A stretch of 64,000 bases of DNA from the NCBI GenBank assembly GCA_946811185.2, contig OX328112.1, forward strand, positions 33,987,323-34,051,322, written 5' to 3'. This DNA is from Hippopus hippopus (Eukaryota > Mollusca > Bivalvia > Cardiida > Cardiidae). The notes under the pieces were generated by a model, which had not been told where the DNA came from, made no database searches, and saw nothing but the letters and a program-made list of their open reading frames with translations. Within the stretch, counting starts at the first letter, position 1; each line of letters opens with the position of its first letter. Shown one piece after another: positions 26,001 to 41,000 of the stretch. The position numbers and the translations under genes are program-made.

Positions 26001-29000
26001 TGTATTGGGGTTTAACGCCACTGTAACAGCTATGGTCATATCATGGCGGTCGGTGACGCACATGTGTTTCCTGGCTTTCTCACACCAGTACTAACACAAC
26101 TTTCTTTCCAAAGCCACCGACTACTTTTCTCACATGCTTCAGCAGAAGTGAGAGGCGAAAATACACCGGAAAGAAAGTTCGCCTCAACCGGGTATCGAAC
26201 TCACAACCACCATGTCATGAGTCCGACACACTCACCACTGAGCCACCCAGGCGGGGCCTGAGTCTTTTGACCAAACATGACCCATTTTCAATCCCTTTCA
26301 AGATATTAGGACAAACATTCTACCAAGATTTCATAATCAATGGATTCAAAATTTGGCCTCTAGCTTGTACACAAGCTTTTTCTAAATTTCTCTCAGTGGC
26401 CTACTTTTCAGCCAAACATAGTCCATTTTCCCATTATAGATATTATCAAAACAAAGATTCTGACCACCTTTCATACGTATTGGACAGAAAATAAGGCCTC
26501 TACAGTGTACACAAGGTTTTTCCAAGATTTGACATGGTGACCTAGTTTTTTATCCAATGTGACCCATTTTCAATTTCATCATATTGATCATCAAGACAAA
26601 CATTCTGACTAATTTTCATAAGTATTGGACAGAAAATGATGATTCTACAGCTACACAAGCTATTTCAAAGATTTGACCTGGCGACCTAGTTTTTGACCCG
26701 ATGTGACCCAATTTCAAACTCATACAAGATATCATTATGACAAACATTCTGACCAACTTTCATGAGTATTTGACTGAAAATGTGGCATTTAGAGCTTACA
26801 CAAGGTTTTTGTAAGATTTGACTGTGACCTAGTTTTTGAGCCGACATGACCAATTTGCAAACTGGTCCAAGAAATCATCAAGACAAAGATTCTGACCAAG
26901 TTTCATGAGTACTGCACTAAAAAAGTGGCCTCTACAAGGTACACAAGGTTTTTCTAAGATTTGATCTAGTTTTTGGCCCAACATGACCTATTTTCATATT
27001 TTCAAACTTGTCCAAGATATCATCAAGACAAACATTCTGACCAACTTTCAAGTGTCTTGGACTGAAAATGTGGCCTCTAGAGCATACACAAGGTTTTTCG
27101 AAGATTTGACTTAGTGACCTAATTTTTGATCCGACATGATCCATTTTCAAACTTGTCCAAGATATCATCATAACAAGCATTCTGACCAACTTTCAAGAGT
27201 TTTTGACTGAAAATGTGGCCTCTAGAGCAAACACAAGGTTTTTCTAAGATTTGACTTGGTGACCTAGTTTTTGACCCGACATGACCTATTTTCAAACTTG
27301 TCCAAGATATCATCATAACAAGCATTCTGTTCAACTTTCAAGAGTTTCGGACTGAAAAATGTGGTCTCTAGAGCATACACAAGGTTTTTCTAAGGTTTGA
27401 CTTAGTGACTAGTTTTTGACCCAACATGACCCATTTTCAACTCATCCCAGATTTTATCAAGACAAACATTCTGACCTACTTTCAGGACTTTTGGACTAAA
27501 AATGTGGCCTCTAGAGCGTACACAAGGTTATTCTAAGATTTGACCTACTGACCTAGTTTTTGACCCGACATGACCCATTTTCAAACTTGTCCGAGATATC
27601 ATAAAGACAAACATTCTGACCAACTTTCAAGAGTTTTGGACTGAAAAGGTGGCCTCTAGAGCGTACACAAGGTAAAAGTTGACGACACAAGCCGGACACA
27701 GCACGATCACAAAAGCTCACCTTGAGCAATATGCCAGGATTGTTTCCGTGAAGTTTGATCAAAATCAGATTGGTAGTTTGCTAGAAGAAGATGTTTGAAA
27801 AACAAAGTTCAACAACGGACATATGAGTATCACAGTGGCACCTAATGTTTATGGTGAGCTAAATATAACTAAATTTTATCTGGTTTACTTTTCACCAAAC
27901 AAAAATTTCTACACTCTTCAAAATTGAAAGCATCTGCAGAAGACAAATCTGAAAGTATTACAAATTATTTGACAGGGTATGAAAACATGGTGGGAAAAGG
28001 AGAAAATGCTGGTACCAGGGTCATTAAAACTTGGAATTCTGTAATATATAGTTAAAAGACATAGTGCTCTCTTGGGCAAAAAACCTGAAACAAATAGATC
28101 TACTTAATAACAATTCCCGAATCCTTTGATAATTAAGCAAAATCTTTTGTGCACATGTACTTATGTGCACATATACTTATAAGTAGGTAGCACTGAAATT
28201 TATCTTAATATGGACAATTTAGATCATTAGACACTGGTTAAGACATAGTTAAATTGCTCCTTTCAGTTTCTGGTGTGAGACAATGAAATTAGTCTGTCAA
28301 AATTAATTACCTGTTAAAACGTTAGAGATACTCTGAAAGAAATTAGTTATCAAAGATACCGTTCGTAACACCAAATAACTTTGACGTCCAGACAAAAAAC
28401 TGTACATTCCTACAATACCAAATAGGTGAAATGATATTTATTCATTCAATATAACTACATGTACCCATAAACTCTAGTTCGAATGTTCATTTTGATCACA
28501 TTTTCTCACAAAACTGAACTTAGTGTTCAGTGTATCTCCAAGATCAGACTGCACGTTTAGAATACAATAAAGAGACTTCAAAGCTTTTTTCTAGGAGATA
28601 AAAGTATTTTGTGTATGAAAAAAAACATAGCATAGCTTTTTTGTACAATACTTGTTTTGCTAAAGATACTGCATTTATCGAGATGTGCTAAGGTACTATT
28701 TATGTCTAAACCCCAAAAGCGCCTTTCACAACAATAGTTGCCTTTGCAGCCAGTGCAGATCAAAGATAAGACTGCACAAAATGTGCAGACTGATTTTTGA
28801 TCTACACTGTCCACTTTGCTGAAACAGTCTTTCTGGACTAAAAATGACTCTTGGGTTTAGTTGGCGCTCCAAGGGTTGGAGAAGTTTAGGAAACAGTTTC
28901 TGTAATGACAAGAGGGCCTTGATGGTCCTGAAGTCACTCACCTGAGCCTCTTGACCAAACATGACCCATTTCAAATCTCTTCCGAGGTATTATGACAAAC

Positions 29001-32000
29001 ACTGTAACAGACTTTTATTGTATTGGACTGAAAATGTGGCCTCCAGAGTGTACACAAGCTTTTTCTAGAGTTTGTCTAAGTGACCTGCTCTTTAGTTCAA
29101 CAAGGCCTATTTTCCAACTTATTGTAGAAATTACGAAAGCAAACATTCTGACCACCTTTCACGAATATTGGAGAGAAAATATGGCGTACACAAGGTTTTT
29201 CCAAGATCTGACCTGGTAACCTAGTTTTTTGACTCATCGTGACCCATTTTCAATCTCTGGGATATCATCAAGACATATACTCTTTCATAAGAATTGGACA
29301 GAAAATGTGGCCTCTAGAGTGTACACAAGGTTTTTCTGAATTTTGATCTAGTGACCTAGTTTTTTACCCCATGTGACTCCTATTCAAACTTATCACAGAT
29401 TTCACACTCTGACTTTCATAAAAACTGGACAGATAATGTCGCCCCTAGAATGTACACAACGTTTTTCTAAATTTTGATCTGCTGACCTAGTTTTTGACCC
29501 CATGTGACCCATTTTCATACTTATCAAAAATATCATCAACATGAACATTCTGACTAACTTTCAAGGGTATTGTACTGAAAACGTAACCTCTGGACTGTAC
29601 ATGAAGTGTTTCTAAGATTTGACCTAGTGACCTTGTTTTTGATTCCATATGACCCTTTTTCCACACTCATCCTAGATACATCCAAGACAAAGACTCTGAA
29701 AAAGTTTCAGGAGTATCAGACATAAAATGTGGCCTCTAGAGCACACACAAAGTTTTTCAAAAGATTTGACCTGGTTACCTAGTTTCTGATTCACCATGAC
29801 CCAATTCAAACTCATACGAGTCATCATTAAGACAAATATTCTGACTAACTTTTAAAAGTATTGGACAGAAAATATGACCTAAAATTTGACCTGTTGACCT
29901 GGTTCCTAACCCAACATAACCCATTTTCACACTCATACAAAATGTTTGCAAGACAAACATTGTGACAAAGTTTCATGAGTATTGGACAGAAAATGCAGCC
30001 TGAGGAGCATACACAAGGTCTCACAAAGATATCACCTGGTGACCTAGATTTTGGCCCCACATGACCCATTTTTTACACTCATCTGAGATATCATTGAGAC
30101 AAACATTCTGACCAACATTTTAGAGTATTAGACAGACAATGTGGCCTCTAGCGAGTACACAAGATTTTACTAAGATTTGACCAAGTGACCAAGATTTTGA
30201 CCCATCATATTTTCGAAAATCACCAAAACATCAACAACACAAATATTTTCACCACTGAAACTCTTTCCTCAGGAATGTACACAAGGTTTTTATACAATAT
30301 GACCTAGTGACCTAGTTTTTGACATGACCCATTTTTGAACTCATCAAAGATATCATCAAGACAAACATTCTGACCAAGTTTCATGAGTATCAGACTAAAA
30401 ATGTTGCCGCTATAACGTACAAGATTTCTCAAAGATTTGACCTGGTGACCTAGTTTTTTTTTTATCTAACATGACCCTTTTTCAAATTCGTCCAAGATAT
30501 CATCAAGACAAGAACAATTTCAAGAGTATTGGACTGAAAATGTGGCCTCTAGAGTGTACACAAGGCTTTTCTGAGATATGACCTAGTGACCAAGTTTTTG
30601 ACCCCACACAACTCATTTTTGAACTCGTCAGAGAAATTATCAAGACAAACATTCTGACTAAGTTTCATGACTATAGACTGAAAATGTGGCCTCTACAGCT
30701 TACGCAAGGTTAAAGTTGACAACGCACGATGGACGACAGACACAGCATGATCACAAAAGCTCATCTTGAGCACTTCCTGCTAAGTTGAGTGAAAAAGGGG
30801 AGATCAGACAAAATTCAAATACAGACAAGAAGAGCTTGACTTTTTGTTCTATGAAAATTGAGTTAAAAAGAAGTCTTCAGGAGATAGAATATTAAATCTT
30901 CATATACTGCTTACAAGGAAATCATAGATCATGATCAGATTGTACAGACTGTGATCTGATCTTGGATCTAAATAGTCCTAAATTTGACTGGATAGTCTAG
31001 CCAACTGCCTTAGAATTGCAAGAGTTCCATTTTTATCTCTTTGCTTAACTCTTTACCAAACGACAACATTTTAGACTGGTCCAAATTGAAAGCATTTGCA
31101 GATGACAAAATTAATGTGACTCAAAAATTGAAATTTGTTCTGGGAAGGGTGGAAAACACTGTGGGAAAAGGAGAAAATGCTGTTACCAGCATTTTCTCCT
31201 TTTCCCACAATGTTTTCAAAAGGCTTCTTTCTGAAAGCCGTGAAAACCCGGGATTGTTTGGTAAAGAGTTGAAGGCCCACTAATAATGTGTCAAAGTGCA
31301 ATCCGTCAAATTTCCAGTCAATGGCAGAAAAATTTATTGTAAAACTAGAACTAAAAGTGGCAAATTTTGTTCTAGTATACATGTTTCCTCCAGCGACTGA
31401 AACTATGACAGATTCAACTGTAACACATACCAGACTCATAATAATATCCAAATTTTTAATGTTATTCTTATGAACATGAAAGTTGGCAACAAATACATAG
31501 CTTAAATACAAACCGCTCCAGCCAGGATTCGAACCTGTGCAGCAAAGATCCTCATTTTTTGTGGTTTAAAAGACAAACACCTTAACCACTGAGCTATAGG
31601 GAATTTCCCCTAATGCAGTGGTCAGGTATTGATTTTATATAGGAAGAACCTATGCAGTAAGGAAGGAGTGATCTCCCCTAATACTATAAATTAAATCACC
31701 GGTAGTCTGCAATTCGACCCCTGACTTGTTTAGTTTTGGCAGCTAGTGGGCCTTTAAATGTTCATATCACTAATTAAAATGTCTGAGAGTTAAGGGCAAT
31801 GGAATATCTATAAAAGAGAGACAATCTGTTACAAGAGAACAGAGTTATGGGGTATACAATGCTCATCAGACTGTAAGGAAAGGAAATACAGCACAACAAT
31901 GTTAGCCATAGCCTACCCCTGCATTGTCAGCAATGTTGTGTAAATCATCGGCAAATGACACTACTCGCTTGTGCTGCAATGAATGATCAACAACTTTCAT

Positions 32001-35000
32001 AGCTATCTCCTGAGTTTAGTATGAGTCATGATCTGTGAAAAGGGTGTCTTATGCATCTGCAAAAAGTATTGATCCATGTCAGCCTATGCACTTCGCACAA
32101 GCTGACACGGGTTGAAACTTTTTGGTGTTTGTGGTTGTGAGGCAGAGCATTGGCCTTGTAACCAGAAGGTCCCGATACCCGGGAGTGGGTGTCAGCTTTG
32201 GAACTGGTCATTGGCCCACACATTTTGAGTGAGTACTGGTGTAGTTTCCAGGAAGCAGAATCGAGACATTTGTATAAGTTGCAAGAAGTTGTTTCTCAAT
32301 CAATGTAAAATAAGTATGTTTATACTAAACGTTTGCCATTGGTAAATTTTCTGCATGTCCAAGGACCATTCTGGTTTGTTAGACAAAATGGATTTTATGG
32401 ATCCATAATTATGTGATGACTTGAACAGTATATATTGCATCACAGAGATGCAGTACCCCTTTTTTCACAGAGCATGGCTCATATTTTTCAAAATCATTTC
32501 AAGCAAATCTTACAGTACTTTTAGTCAAGAATTCTGGCCATAAGCTACAGTGTACACAGGCTTAAAAAATAGGCATTCAACAAGCAATGATAATCATCTC
32601 TGTATGACTTAATTTCAAATGAATAAGCCAGTTTCAGCAAAACATGCTCATTCATTCCTGATACTTATCAGTCTTTACAAATAAAGTCTTAAAACAAGTG
32701 ATTCAATACTCCTTTCCTCTCTGTAGAAGAAGGATTTCGAAAGCACCATGGGAAAAGGAATGTTTTCTACCTGTTCAAATGCAAATCCCATCATTTTATC
32801 TCTTGTCTACAATTACAGCCTTCTTCCTCAGGGAAAATACATTAGATCATTTGGTTCCCTGTTTAACCTATCTGCCATATAATCTTATTGTTTTACAACC
32901 ATAGTAAAGGACACTGAATACATTGTAGGAAGAAGAGAAAATGATGGTAAATTTCTGTTTTTTTACACAATGTTTTGTACCCTGTCAAAAACCAAATCCA
33001 CAGACAGAACATTAAATTACAGGACCGTAAGAAGTTTTCAAACCATTTAATTACTACTGCACCACAACAAAAATTTTAACCCATTTACCACACAATCCTG
33101 TTTTTTTAAATGACCCTAAGGAAAAGGGTGTGGAAAACATCTTGCAAAAAGGAGAAAATGCTGGCAACCATCATTTTCTCCTTTTCACACAATATTTTCA
33201 ATCTATTTCAAAGCAAATCCCTTCTCAAAGCAAATTGCAAGTTTTGAATCACCTTTTTTTTGTCGTCTACAGATACTTTAGATTTTGGATGTCTAAAATT
33301 TTGTCATTTGGTAAAGGGTTAACCCTTTACCAAACAACCCCTGGTTTTTACAACCCAGACAAACCTTCTGAAAACATGGTGGGAAAAGGAGAAAATGCTG
33401 GTAACCAGCATTTTCTCCTTTTCCCACAATGTTTTCTACTCTTTTGAAGTCAAATTTCAATTTTTCGGTCACATTTATTTTGTCGTCTGCAAAATTTTAA
33501 TGCTTTCAATTTGGACCAGTCTAAAATTTTGTCATTTGGTAAAGGGTTAAAGGGGCACTAGACCAGATTTTGACCCAAAATGAGTATTTTTAGGGGAATG
33601 GGGGGGGGGGGTTGACTTTTTTGTAAGGACAAGAACATTGCCCTGGGGCAACATATCAAGTCTACAACAGGAGAAACTAGAGCTGTCACTGAATGTGACT
33701 TAATACCCCCGCCAGCGCTTTGACAGAAACAGGCAATTTAACAAAAAATTTTCTAAGTTCAAGGGGAGATTACCCTTGAATCATAGGGAGTAGATGATTG
33801 AAAACCGCATCTTGCGCAACTTCAGTATACGATCAATGTATCAACAAACTTTCAATACAATAGCAGCAAAACTGTAGGAGGAGTTCGCGACACAAAGTTA
33901 CTAGTATTTTGTACACAGACGGACACACAGACGGACGGACGGATGGACGCCAGTATACCCCGAAAACATTCGTTTTGCGGGGGTATAATAATAAAGAACT
34001 AGAACTTGTTTTTCTACAAAAAAACAGATGTCTCCCCCCTTTTTGGTGTCAGAAGGATTGATATGTCACCAAGGCAATTTCTAACTGAAATAATGGTCAT
34101 TTTTAGAGCATACAATCTAGTTGACACAAAAGGCTGTACAGCCACAGAAGATAGTTAAGGGCTTGAAATTCCAGATATCAGAAGTAGTGGGATTGTACTC
34201 TATAAAAAGGGAAAACAAAGGCACTGATCATGCTAGACGGGCATCTCTAACGGTTTTCGAGTTACAGAGTGGACAAGAAATTGTACGTAAAATGAGTAAG
34301 GAAAAAATCAAGGGAAATAACTCAAAAGATATACAAACCAGAGTTATGTTTCTTGTGCATGACACATCAAGTCATTGTGGTTCAGAAATGTATGAAGTTT
34401 CATCAAAATATCTCAAACGGTTTTCAAGTTATAGAGCAGCCACTTAATTGCATGGAAAATGATCAAAGGGAAATAACTGACCCTAAATGACCCAATTTCG
34501 AACTTGTACAAGATTTCATCAAGACAAACATTCTGACCAAGTTTCATGAGTACCTGATTGAAAATATGGCAAAATTTCTGCCAAATTATTTTAAAATGCA
34601 TCCATCAATAGATGCAGAAAATATGGCTTGCATGAATTCAGACAGAGGGATGCATGATGCATGCATTAAAGCAATCATATACAAATGCATGCATAAAAAC
34701 TGAGCTAAATTATGACGACTATGTCTTACTCAACGCAAGCTAGTTCAACAAAAACCTGGTTATTCCTTGTGTTTTCATGAATTTCTATATACCATATTTC
34801 TCCTAATAGAAGCACCCTCTCTTATAGTAGCTCCCCCCTCCCCCCGCCCAGAAAAACCCCTAAATCATGATAACCTAATGTACATTAGTTGATTAAAATA
34901 ACAATATTTGAAGAATTTGATTAATATTTCCTCTAATTTGATTAATAATTCCTCTTACCAATCACTAAAACACAAAGAAATACAAAATTTGACAGACTTT

Positions 35001-38000
35001 TCGCTTTGCAAATTGGGTACAAAATAAAGGCTCCCTATCTATGTTTTGCATAGCTCCCGGGAGCTTTTATTAGGAGAAATACAGTATATCTTTTTTTTTT
35101 TTCAGTAAAAAATCTACCTTTGCATGTGACTGAGATTCTGTTAAGATTTTCAACAAAACTTGGCAAGCAAAATTTGGTTTAATATCCCTTTTAACAGGTT
35201 CCGATTGGATGAATAGAAGGTGTCAAATAATTACACCAGAATAAAACGAAAAAACAAAAGTATACATAAACAGAATGATGTATTGTATGGCTTAATTGAA
35301 CTGAGACAAGTTATACTTCAGTCCACTCTTTATTTTTGGTGAAGAACTGTTCTATGCTTTTTCACCAAGGTCAGATACGATATTGTAACAAAAGTTATAG
35401 TAAACAGGAGCACCGCATGCGGATGCCAATGCTCGGCTGCACTTGCTTTTAGAAACAGATTGATTTTCAGTGAAAATCTTAGGTCAAAAAAGGGCATAAC
35501 TGTGTCAAATACTAGTATGGGTTCCCCCCTTTGATAGTACAGAACTGAGGTAAGTTTGAAGGAAATAGTTTCAGTAATGACAAAGATATAGTCAGTTTGG
35601 TACATAAGCCCAACTAAAGTATAGTTCAGGGAATATGTAGATGTCTCAGGTAAATCATCACCACATAACAAAATGAATGACTAGACCAAATTGAAGGCAT
35701 TTGCAGATGACAAGTCAAAAGGAACGCAAATGATGAAAATTTTCTTTAAAATGGCAGAAAACTTGGTAGGAAAAGGAGAAATCAGCATTTTCTCCTTTTC
35801 CAACAATGTTTTCAAAAGTTTCCTTTCTCTGGATTGTTAAAACTGTGGATTGTGTGGGAAACGCTAAAATTTTACAACCAATATGCACATTATGAGATAA
35901 TTATGCAATGAACAAAAACATGTGAGCAGATACAAATCTATCTAAGCATTCTATTTCAAGTAAAATAAAAATAAAATTACAAAAATTAGTCAAGCCAATA
36001 AATTTTCCAATTCTGTGCAGCAGTATCTACTTCAAACCAATCCTTCTACAGCTCTCCTACACACAACATGTAGAAGATTATAAAGCTGAATGTTTCATAG
36101 GTCTTGAAGTGGCAATAGGATTCCTGTTTTTATGAAAACTTTTTCTCTGTAAAGAGCACTCCATTGAAGTTGGTCATAAATGAAAAGCTTTGTAATATAT
36201 CAAATAAGAGGGCCACTGGCCCTAAAGCGCTAACCTGAGTAGAGTCATCAAGGGTTTATAAAGCTGAAAAGATCCTGATTTTAATGATGTAAAACACAAC
36301 AGTGTAAGTGACAGACCTACTTTTTGACCTACTTGACCAATTTTGTGAGCTTGTCAGAGACATAATCAAGACAAACATTCCGATAATGTTTCATATGTAT
36401 CAGACTGGAATTGTGGCCTCTAGACTGCACACAAGGTTTTTCTAAGGGTTGACCCCATTACATACTTTTAAATCTATTGCGACCCAATTTCAAACTTGTC
36501 TAAGATATCATCATGAAAAACACTCTGACCTACTTTTTGACCCGACATGACCTGATTTCAAACTTGTCTGAGATATCATTAATACAAACATACTGACTAA
36601 GTTCCAAGAGTATCTGGCTGGTAACTACAGTGCACACAAGGTATTTCTGAGATTTGGTCCTGTGACCTACTTTCTGACCCTACATGACCCAATTTCGAAC
36701 TTGTACAAGATTTCATCAAGACAAACATTCTGACCAAGTTTCATGAGTACCTGATTGAAAATATGGCCTCTAGAGTGCACACAAGGTAAATGTTGACAAC
36801 CACACGATGGACGACAGAAAATGGACCACACACGACGCAAACGGACACCAGACGCCTGACACAGCATGATCACAAAAGCTCACCTTGTGCTCAGGCGAGT
36901 TAAAAAGGTACTTTTGCTCCCCCATATTTTCCAACATTTAAGTACTTTTCTGCCACACAAAAATGAAAAAGCTGCATGTTTTAGGGATTGCTTTTAATTC
37001 AAACTAAAGAAGAAAAGTCAAAAAATCATGATGAGACAGACTAAACACACACTATGTTCCCACTCAAACTTACCCCAGATGAATTACAGGACTAAAAATC
37101 AAACAAGTATCTCTACTTTAAAGCAGTTCTTTAAGTCTATAATTAGATACTAAATAAACCCTTTACCAAACAATCCCGAGTTTTGACAACTCGGAGACTG
37201 AAGGCTTTGGAAAACATTTTGGGAAAAGGAGAAAATGCTGGTAACCATGTTTTCTGCCCTTCCACTCACAAATCAACATTTAATTTGTCATCTGCAAACG
37301 CTATGAATTTGAACGAGTGAAAAATTTTGTCGATTGGTAAAGGGTTCACGATAACAGTGACAAAATAACTTCAACAAAGCATAATAATTTTACCTGCATT
37401 TTCTCCTTTTCCCACACTGTTTTCAAAAGCCTCCTTCTGCCAGGGGCATAACAAATTTTTACCCATTTAACTCTTTACCAAACGAAAAATTTTTAGACTG
37501 GTCCTAATTGAGAGCATTTGCAGACGACAAATTAAATGTTGCAATGTTGCTGAAATAATGATTTCTCTCTTTGATAGGGTAGAAAACATTGTGGGAAAAG
37601 GAGAAAATGCTGGTTACCAGCATTTTCTCGCTTTCCCACAATGTTTTCCAAAGGTTTTTTCCCCAGGATCGTAAAAACACGGGATTGTTTGCTAAAGGGT
37701 TAAAGACAAATTCCTTCATTTGAGCAACATAATAAATTGTTTTCAGCAGATACCTTTAATCCTATACCGTACAAGACTGTGTTTTAATGACCCTGAGGAA
37801 GAAGCCTTTTAAAAAGCAACTAGGGTTGGATATTTAACCCAATACTAAACAAGCCCAAGTTTTAAGACCCAGAAGAAAAAGGCTGTTGCAAACCTTGAAC
37901 AAAGAGGAGAAAATGCTGACAATCCAGACTGTTTCCAACCCATCCAGGGACAAATTTCAGTTTTTCAGTCACATGTACAGGGTGTTTCATAATATCTGCC

Positions 38001-41000
38001 ACCATTTTAAACATCGAAAACTTTAACATAAAAAAGAAATTATGTTTTTACATTTAACTATGTTATTGTACATAGAATAAAGTTTTATTTGATATATAAC
38101 ATGTAGGTATTACCCTTGTAAATACACGCAGTTTCAAAATTCTTTAAAATGTCAATTTTATAGAATGTGTTCTAAATGAGGTCCATTCTGGCCAATAACG
38201 ACGTCGACTCTGTGCCGGAAATTTCGGATTACGTTTGCACATGTCTCACTGCTTATGATCTTCATTTCTCTCTTGACTGCAGTTTTGGGTTCAGCTGTGG
38301 TCTGTGGGGAGTGCTTATAGACCCTTTCTTTAAGGTATCCCCACAGGAAAAAATCAAGTGGGCTTAAATCCGGGGAGTGTGGTGGCCACTCGATATCCGT
38401 TTTCAATGAAATGAAGTTATCACCAAAAGTCTTTTGTATCCAGTCAATCACATTTCTAGCTGTATGAGGAGTTGCACCATCCTGCTGGAACCATGTGGTG
38501 TTTATATCAATTCCCTTACGTCTCAAAGCTGGTAGAAATTTGTTTTTAAGAATATTTAAATAGCGGTCTTGATTTACAGTCTCCACAGTTCCATCCTCAT
38601 CCTCAAAAAAGAAAGGGCCAATTATGCCCTCAGCACTTAATGCCGCCCACACTGTAACCTTTTCAGGGTGGAGAGGTTTTTCAATATAAAATTCTGGCTT
38701 TTCAGTTCCCCAAAATATGGAATTCTTCTTGTTCACTTGTGCATTTAGATAAAAGTGGGCTTCATCCGAGAACCATATCTGTCCCACGATATCATCATTT
38801 TCCGTAACCCATCTTGCAAATGACAATCTGCTTTCGATATCTGTTGGTTTGAGGTGTTGCATAATAGAAATTTTATATGGAGTCAGTTTTAAATCATATT
38901 TTAGCATTCTGTAAACACTTGAATGGCTGGCAATGTTAGTAATATCTCCAAATACCATTCTAACAGATTTTCTTGGTATTTCTGTGATCACCGCTTTAAC
39001 CTGTTCAATTGTGGCTTCATTCCGCACGGACTTAGGGCGACCCAGATCATTGTGTCTCCCATCTTCAGTTGAGCCCATAAGTTCAAATCGCTTTACAATT
39101 CTATGTATCTGTTTTTTATCAAGTTTACCTACATCTGGATACCTTTTCTGCATAGTTCTAATCACTGTAATAGGTGATTTAGTTTCATAATATATTTTAA
39201 CAATTTCTTTGCAGTGATCCTTAGTTGGCGCCATCTTGGAAAACTGACCACAGGAAATGACGTCATAAATGACGTTATGACGTTGACGTTTTCCCGTACT
39301 ATATTAGTCAAATAAAATTTTAATATATAAGCTTTCAATGGGTGTACATATCATTGTTTTATCCTCATGAACTAAAAAGATATAAAACTTTGTAATGGTG
39401 GCAGATATTATGAAACACCCTGTATTTTAATGTCTGCAAATGCTTTCAATTTGGGCAGGTCTGAAATTTTGTTTGATAAAGAATTAATGTTTGATTTTTT
39501 TGAGAACTCCAGGAACATCTGTAGAAAATCCAATACTCAAGTCTTATGGATTGACTAATATCTTCTCTTTTATCTCTTGCAAAACACACAAAAAACAAAC
39601 AATTACCTATATACTTCCCAGTATTGAACACATATGCAAACACAAATTGGGCTAAAAAATATAGATTTTGTTACTATAAAGTTAAAATTATTGTAGGAAA
39701 AACAGAAAATGATTTTTACCCTCTAAAAGACAAATGCCATCGTTTGAGCTGGTTTATCATCTTGAAATGCTTTCCATCTGGACATTTATAATTTCTGCTA
39801 TCTAATAAAGTATTACAAGACCAAAACCCAACCAATAAGGTCATTCCAGTTTCTATCCCACAAACTGACACATAGAATGATTAACTGCCCAACCAATCAG
39901 GTGATTCTAGTATATAGCTCACAAACTGACTGATAAATTGAGTAACTGCCAAGCAAATCAGGTGATTCCAGTACTGAGATATAGCTCACAAACTGACTGA
40001 TAAACTAACTGCCTAACCAATCAGGTGATTCCAGTAAATATCCAAAAACTGGCTTATAAAATGACTAACTTCCCAACCAATCAGGTGACTCCAGTACTGA
40101 GATATAGCTCACAAACTGACTGATAAACTAGCTTTCCAACCAATCAGGTGATTCCAATAATAGCCAAAAACTGACTGATATACAAACTTCCTAACCAATC
40201 AGCTGCAAACTGACTGATAAACAGACTAACTTCCCAACCAATCAGGTTATTCCAGTATACAGGCCATAAACTGACTCATTAATTGAATAACTGCCCCAAC
40301 CAGTCAGGTTATTCCAGTATACAGTCCACAAACTGACTGATAAACTGACTAACTGCCCAAACCAATCAGGTTATTCCAGTATACAGTCCACAAGCTGACT
40401 GATAAACTGACTGATAAACTGACTAACTTCCTAACCAATCAGGTGATGCCAGTATAGTCCACAAACTGACTGATAAACTGACTAACTGCCCCTAGCAATC
40501 AGGTTATTCCAATGAATAGCACACAAACTGACTAATCTGACTGACTGCCCAACCAATCAGGTTATTCCAGTTTACAGCCCACAAACTGACTGATAAACTG
40601 ACTAACTTCCAAATCAATCAGATTATTCTACTATTTTAGCCCACACACTGACTGATAAACTGACTAACTGTCTAAACAATCAGGTAATTCCAGTAAAAAG
40701 CCAAAAACTGACTTATTAAATGACTAACTTCCCAATCAATCAGGTTATTCCAGTTTATAGCCCACAAACTGACTGGTAATCTGACTAACTGCCTTATCAA
40801 TCAAGTCATTCCAGTGTACAACCCACACAGGGTTCATACAGGCAAGACCAAGTAAAATTCAAGGACTTTTCAAGGACTTTTCAAAGACAAATCTTTACGT
40901 TTTCAAGGACTAATTTATGAATAATATCTACACATATTCGTGAAGTCAGTACATCATTTTTGGATACAAAGTTAGCAATAATAGGAGCACTAGATGATGC

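Larger units (their letters stand above)
37840..39490 (-). mobile_element. TTAA-ended MITE interrupted by the mariner
   Basis: Left part (about 37840-37977) begins AACCCAATACTAAACAAGCC and reads to CAGTCACATGTA. The right part (39423-about 39490) resumes TGTCTGCAAATGCTTTCAAT and ends GATAAAGAATTAA. The 1,445-bp mariner lies between them. Confidence 0.82.

Noticed and set aside
31071..31511. 146-codon minus-strand open frame
   Set aside because: It spans a MITE and the TTAA-flanked element next to it, and its composition follows the repeats.
38176..38367. Plus-strand open frames inside the mariner
   Set aside because: They are antisense to the transposase and have no family resemblance.
39846..40830. 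CRISPR-like look of regularly spaced repeats
   Set aside because: Units are contiguous, diverged and lack unique spacers or cas genes. The genome is eukaryotic, and this is a minisatellite.
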